Positions 58,023 through 61,143 of a stretch of 61,143 nucleotides of DNA are shown in pieces. The stretch is from Myxococcota bacterium (GTDB lineage: Bacteria > Myxococcota_A > UBA9160 > SMWR01). The DNA lies in the NCBI GenBank assembly GCA_039030075.1, contig JBCCEW010000031.1, forward strand, positions 1 to 61,143, given 5' to 3'. The number at the start of each line of letters is the position of its first letter. The first letter of the stretch is position 1. The notes beneath the pieces are model-generated. The model had not been told where the DNA came from, ran no database searches, and was given only the letters and a program-made list of their open reading frames with translations. Made by a program: the position numbers and the translations under genes.

Positions 58023-58616
58023 GTGGAGCTCCTACTCGTGCGCCACGGGCTGCCCGAGCGTGTCGAGAACGAGGACGGTCGGCCGGCCGATCCCCCGCTC
58101 TCGACCGAGGGGCACGACCAGGCGGCGCGCGTGGGCCGCTGGCTCGAGTCGGAAGCACCGGGCGCGCTCTACGCCAGTCCGCTGCGCCGGGCCCAGGAGA
58201 CCGCAGCGCCCCTGGCGGGCACGCTGGGGCTCGACGTCGGGATCGAGGCCGGCATCGTCGAGCTCGACCACCAGTCCGACTACTACATCCCGCTCGAGAC
58301 GCTGAAGGCCGAGGACTACGAGCGCTGGCAGGCGCTCATCCAGCGCGGCGAGCTCTACGCAGGCGTCGACATGGAGCGCTTCCGCCGGGACGTGGTCGAC
58401 TGCATCGAGGCGTTGATCGCGAAGCACGCGGGACAGCGGATCGCGATCTTCTGCCACGGCGGCGTGATCAACGCCTGGGCCGGGCACGTGCTCGGGATCG
58501 CGGACCCGTTCTTTCTCGACGTCGGCTACACCGGCGTCAGCCGCTTCCTGGCCGCTTCGAGCGGCGAACGCAGCGTGCGCAGCCTGAACGAACTCGCCCA
58601 CCTGCGCGACGCCTAG
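58023..58616 (+). CDS. Histidine phosphatase (phosphoglycerate mutase-like) family protein
   Basis: This 197-residue enzyme has the phospho-histidine motif LLLVRHGLPERVENEDGR, the conserved arginine in YASPLRRAQETAAPLAG and the second histidine in AIFCHGGVINAWAGHVLG. The start is GTG with GGAGGG 6-7 nt upstream. Substrates of this family range from sugar phosphates to proteins and cannot be told here. It converges with korB, whose stop lies 24 bp away. Confidence 0.88.
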   Translation: MELLLVRHGLPERVENEDGRPADPPLSTEGHDQAARVGRWLESEAPGALYASPLRRAQETAAPLAGTLGLDVGIEAGIVELDHQSDYYIPLETLKAEDYERWQALIQRGELYAGVDMERFRRDVVDCIEALIAKHAGQRIAIFCHGGVINAWAGHVLGIADPFFLDVGYTGVSRFLAASSGERSVRSLNELAHLRDA

Positions 58617-58640
58617 CGCCGCGCGACGCGGGCGCTCCGG

Positions 58641-59672
58641 CTAGGCGCCGTCGACGGTCCAGGTGTCGCCCGAGTGGAGCAGGGCGGCGAGGTCACCGGC
58701 GCCCTTCTTGGCGACCGCAGCCTCGACCTGCTGCTCGAGCAGGGCCTCGTAGGCCGGCTTCTCCACCGCGCGGAACACGCCGATCGGCAGCGGGAAGGAC
58801 GGGCGCTGGAGGCTCGCCAGCGCGAACGCGTAGGCCGGGCTCTCGTGGCGCTCATGGTGCACGGCGACGCCCTTCGCGGCGGGGTCCTCGTCTTCGCCGA
58901 GCGCAACGATCGAGGGGATGCCGTTCTCGATGCGGATGCCGCGTCGCTGGTCGGGCGGTCCCCAGACCAGCGGCTGGCCGTCTTCGAGCACCAGCGACGC
59001 CTCGATGCGCTGCTTGCGGTCCTCGAGCTCGATCCATTCGTCGTCGTTGAAGACGGGGCAGTTCTGCAGGATCTCCACGAACGCGGTGCCCTGGTGCGCG
59101 TGGGCGCGGCGCAGGGTCTCCTGCAGGTGCGGCGCGTTGGTGTCGACGGTGCGGGCGACGAAGGTCGCGCTGGCCCCGAGAGCGAAGGCGACCGGATCGA
59201 TCGGATGGTCGATCGCGCCGTCGGGCGTCGACTTCGTCTTCATCCCGACCAGCGAGGTCGGCGAGTACTGGCCCTTCGTCAGGCCGTAGACCCGGTTGTT
59301 GAAGAGCAGCACCTGGAGGTCGACGTTGCGGCGGATGGTGTGGAGCAGGTGGTTGCCGCCGATCGAGAGCCCGTCTCCGTCGCCGGTCACCACCCAGACC
59401 GAGAGGTCCGGCCGGCTGGCCTTGATCCCCGTGGCGAAGGCCGGCGCGCGACCGTGGATGGTGTGCATGCCGTAGGTGTTCATGTAGTAGGGGAAGCGAC
59501 TCGAGCAGCCGATCCCGCTCACGAACACGAAGTTCTCCTTCGGGATGCCGAGCTCGGGCATCACCCGCTGCACGTTCGCGAGGATCGAGTAGTCCCCGCA
59601 GCCGGGGCACCAGCGGACTTCCTGGTCCGAGGAGAAATCCTTGCTGGTGAGCTTCACTGCGCTTTCGGCCAT
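58641..59672 (-). CDS. korB: 2-oxoacid:ferredoxin oxidoreductase subunit beta
   Basis: This 343-residue thiamine-diphosphate subunit has RWCPGCGDYSILANVQRVMP near the N-terminus, SGIGCSSRFPYYMNTYGMHT, and the thiamine-binding WVVTGDGDGLSIGGNHLLHT followed by NNRVYGLTKGQYSPTSLVG. This form is typical of 2-oxoglutarate-type KorB, though 2-oxoisovalerate or pyruvate use cannot be excluded. It lies 51 bp downstream of korA on the same strand. It would make succinyl-CoA and reduced ferredoxin from 2-oxoglutarate, or run in reverse. Confidence 0.9.
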   Translation of the reverse strand: MAESAVKLTSKDFSSDQEVRWCPGCGDYSILANVQRVMPELGIPKENFVFVSGIGCSSRFPYYMNTYGMHTIHGRAPAFATGIKASRPDLSVWVVTGDGDGLSIGGNHLLHTIRRNVDLQVLLFNNRVYGLTKGQYSPTSLVGMKTKSTPDGAIDHPIDPVAFALGASATFVARTVDTNAPHLQETLRRAHAHQGTAFVEILQNCPVFNDDEWIELEDRKQRIEASLVLEDGQPLVWGPPDQRRGIRIENGIPSIVALGEDEDPAAKGVAVHHERHESPAYAFALASLQRPSFPLPIGVFRAVEKPAYEALLEQQVEAAVAKKGAGDLAALLHSGDTWTVDGA

Positions 59673-59723
59673 CGGTACGTGCCTCGGAATTCGAACGGGT
59701 TCGGTTTTCGGGCGAGCAGGGCG

Positions 59724-61143
59724 TCAGGCCAGGAGCGTGTCGATCCGGGCCCGGATCTCCTGCACCTGGAAGGGCTGCCCCTGCTGCTTGATCAGGGATT
59801 CCGCCGGGATCAGGAAGCGACTGCGCAGGAGCATGTGGAGCTGGCCACCGTTGAGCTCGGCGACCAGCACCTTCTCGAAGCGCCGCAGGACTTCCTCGAG
59901 ATTCGACGGGAACGGGTTCAGGTGGCGCAGGTGGATGCTGGACACGGCCTGGCCGGCCTCGCGCGCCTCCTCGACCGCCGAGGTGATTGCGCCCTCGGTG
60001 CCGCCCCAGCCGACCACGAGCAGATCGCCGCGATCGCCGCCGTGGATCTCCACCGGCGCCAGGTCCTGGGCGATGCGCGCGACCTTCTCGGCGCGCAGCT
60101 CGAGCATGCGCTCATTGTTGGCCGGGTCGTAGGAGACGTTGCCGGTCTCTTCCTGCTTCGAGAGGCCGCCGATGCGGTGTTCGAGGCCGGGCGTACCCGG
60201 GATCGCCCACGGCCGCGCGAGGGTCTCGGGGTCGCGCTCGTAGGGCTGAAAGCCTTCCGCCTCGGTGCGGTAGGTGACCGGCGCGCGCCGCAGGCTGTCG
60301 ACGTCGGGCACCAGCCAGGGCTCGGCACCGTTGGCGAGGTAGCCGTCCGAGAGCACGATGACCGGGGTCATGTACCGCACGGCCAACCGGAACGCCTCGA
60401 GCATCGTGTAGAAGCAGTCGCCCGGCGACGAGGCCGCGAGCACCGGAACCGGGCTCTCGCTGTTGCGTCCGTGGAGCGCGAGCAGCAGGTCGGCCTGCTC
60501 GATCTTCGTGGGCATGCCCGTCGACGGGCCCGAGCGCTGGATGTCGACGACCACCAGGGGCAGCTCGGTCATGACCGCGAGCCCGAGCGCTTCCTGCTTG
60601 AGCACCATGCCCGGGCCGCTGGTCGTCGTGACGGCGAGGTCCCCGGCGAAGGCCGCGCCGATCGAGGCGCTGATCGCCGCGATCTCGTCCTCGGCCTGGA
60701 AGGTCTTGACGCCGAAGTGGCGGTAGCGCGCCACTTCGTGAAGCACGTCACTCGCCGGCGTGATCGGGTAGGCGCCCAGGAACACGGGGCGTTCCATCTG
60801 GACCGCCGCGCCCACGATGCCCCAGGCGAGGGCCTGGTTGCCGGTGATGTTGCGGTAGGTACCCGGCTGGATCTTCGCCTTCGGGAGCACGAAGGAGCGC
60901 GAGAAGAGCTCGGTGGTCTCGCCGAAGGCGTGGCCGGCCTTCAGGACCTTCTGGTTCGCCTCGAGCACAGCGCCGCTGAAGCGGGACTCGAGCCAGCGCA
61001 GCGTCGGCTCCATCGGTCGGTTGTAGAGCCAGAACATCAGCCCGAGGGCGAAGAAGTTCTTCGAACGATCACCGTCCTTGGAGCCGAGGCCGAGGCCCTG
61101 GACGGCTTCCCGGTTCAGGCTGGTGATCGGAATCTCGACGAGC
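59724..61143 (-). CDS. korA: 2-oxoacid:ferredoxin oxidoreductase subunit alpha, N-terminal part cut by the window
   Basis: The frame is open to the window edge, so the 5' end lies outside. The visible 472 residues begin in the gamma-type domain (LTSLNREAVQGLGL-like ITSLNREAVQGLGLGSKDGD, then NFFALGLMFWLYNRP). An alpha domain follows: GNQALAWGIVGAAVQMERPV, AYPITPASDVLHEVARY, SGPGMVLKQEALGLAVMTEL and IQRSGPSTGMPTKIEQADL. The C-terminus has LLVVGWGGTEGAITSAVEEA. This is the fused gamma-alpha form. It pairs with the beta subunit 51 bp downstream. Transcription runs away from the convergent sucCD genes. Confidence 0.9.
   Translation of the reverse strand, partial: LVEIPITSLNREAVQGLGLGSKDGDRSKNFFALGLMFWLYNRPMEPTLRWLESRFSGAVLEANQKVLKAGHAFGETTELFSRSFVLPKAKIQPGTYRNITGNQALAWGIVGAAVQMERPVFLGAYPITPASDVLHEVARYRHFGVKTFQAEDEIAAISASIGAAFAGDLAVTTTSGPGMVLKQEALGLAVMTELPLVVVDIQRSGPSTGMPTKIEQADLLLALHGRNSESPVPVLAASSPGDCFYTMLEAFRLAVRYMTPVIVLSDGYLANGAEPWLVPDVDSLRRAPVTYRTEAEGFQPYERDPETLARPWAIPGTPGLEHRIGGLSKQEETGNVSYDPANNERMLELRAEKVARIAQDLAPVEIHGGDRGDLLVVGWGGTEGAITSAVEEAREAGQAVSSIHLRHLNPFPSNLEEVLRRFEKVLVAELNGGQLHMLLRSRFLIPAESLIKQQGQPFQVQEIRARIDTLLA

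Overview
The window is GC-rich (roughly two thirds G+C), densely coded on both strands, and has the gene content of a bacterial chromosome. I see no phage, plasmid, insertion sequence, CRISPR, rRNA or tRNA signal. Several blocks match gene orders known from the former Deltaproteobacteria: dprA-trmFO-xerC-hslV-hslU-argB-argF, an exosortase/PEP-CTERM-type exopolysaccharide locus with a TPR lipoprotein, sigma-54 two-component regulators, and mdh-sucC-sucD beside ferredoxin-dependent 2-oxoacid oxidoreductase genes. A Myxococcota-, Desulfobacterota- or Binatota-like lineage is my best guess. This is inference from gene content; no phylogeny was run.

Region 1 (1-12378) is a cell-surface polysaccharide block. 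It opens with the 3' end of a flippase, a convergent GT4 glycosyltransferase and a forward alkaline-phosphatase-superfamily protein. A reverse-strand run of eight genes follows (transcribed from 12378 down to 3542): SxtJ-like membrane protein, carbamoyltransferase, DUF5989/SxtK-like peptide, exosortase, EpsI, PaaK-like AMP-ligase, DUF362 protein and a two-domain dehydrogenase/oxidoreductase. Several of these overlap by 4 nt.

Region 2 (12912-34219) is the forward exosortase-associated exopolysaccharide locus: sigma-54 response regulator, Wza-like export protein, beta-barrel protein, Wzz-like chain-length protein, ExeA-like ATPase, BY-kinase and a MraY/WecA-type initiating transferase. Next come nucleotide-sugar enzymes coupled by GTGA, TTGA and ATGA overlaps (GDP-mannose dehydratase, two epimerases, UDP-glucose dehydrogenase) and mannose-1-phosphate guanylyltransferase. 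A Crp-family regulator, an NtrB/NtrC-type two-component pair, a PrsT-like TPR lipoprotein and a LysM protein close the region. Together these could make sugar nucleotides, start and polymerise a chain on undecaprenyl phosphate, export it, and process PEP-CTERM-type surface proteins encoded elsewhere.

Region 3 (34280-42954) is a housekeeping run: dprA, trmFO, xerC, hslV, hslU, a REC-GAF-GAF protein, argB and argF. The topA and argD genes usually found in this order are missing here. Region 4 (43184-46649) holds a J-domain protein, a short Hsp70 without a lid domain, and a stand-alone PAS protein. Region 5 (46658-52440) carries argG and a UbiB/ABC1 kinase on the reverse strand, then a YCF48-like repeat protein and a REC-GAF-GGDEF diguanylate cyclase. 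A 21-bp tandem repeat lies between the divergent ubiB-like and YCF48-like genes. Region 6 (52734-61143) carries aspS, a small LysM protein, mdh, sucC, sucD and a histidine phosphatase, and then korB and korA (cut by the window edge) on the reverse strand.
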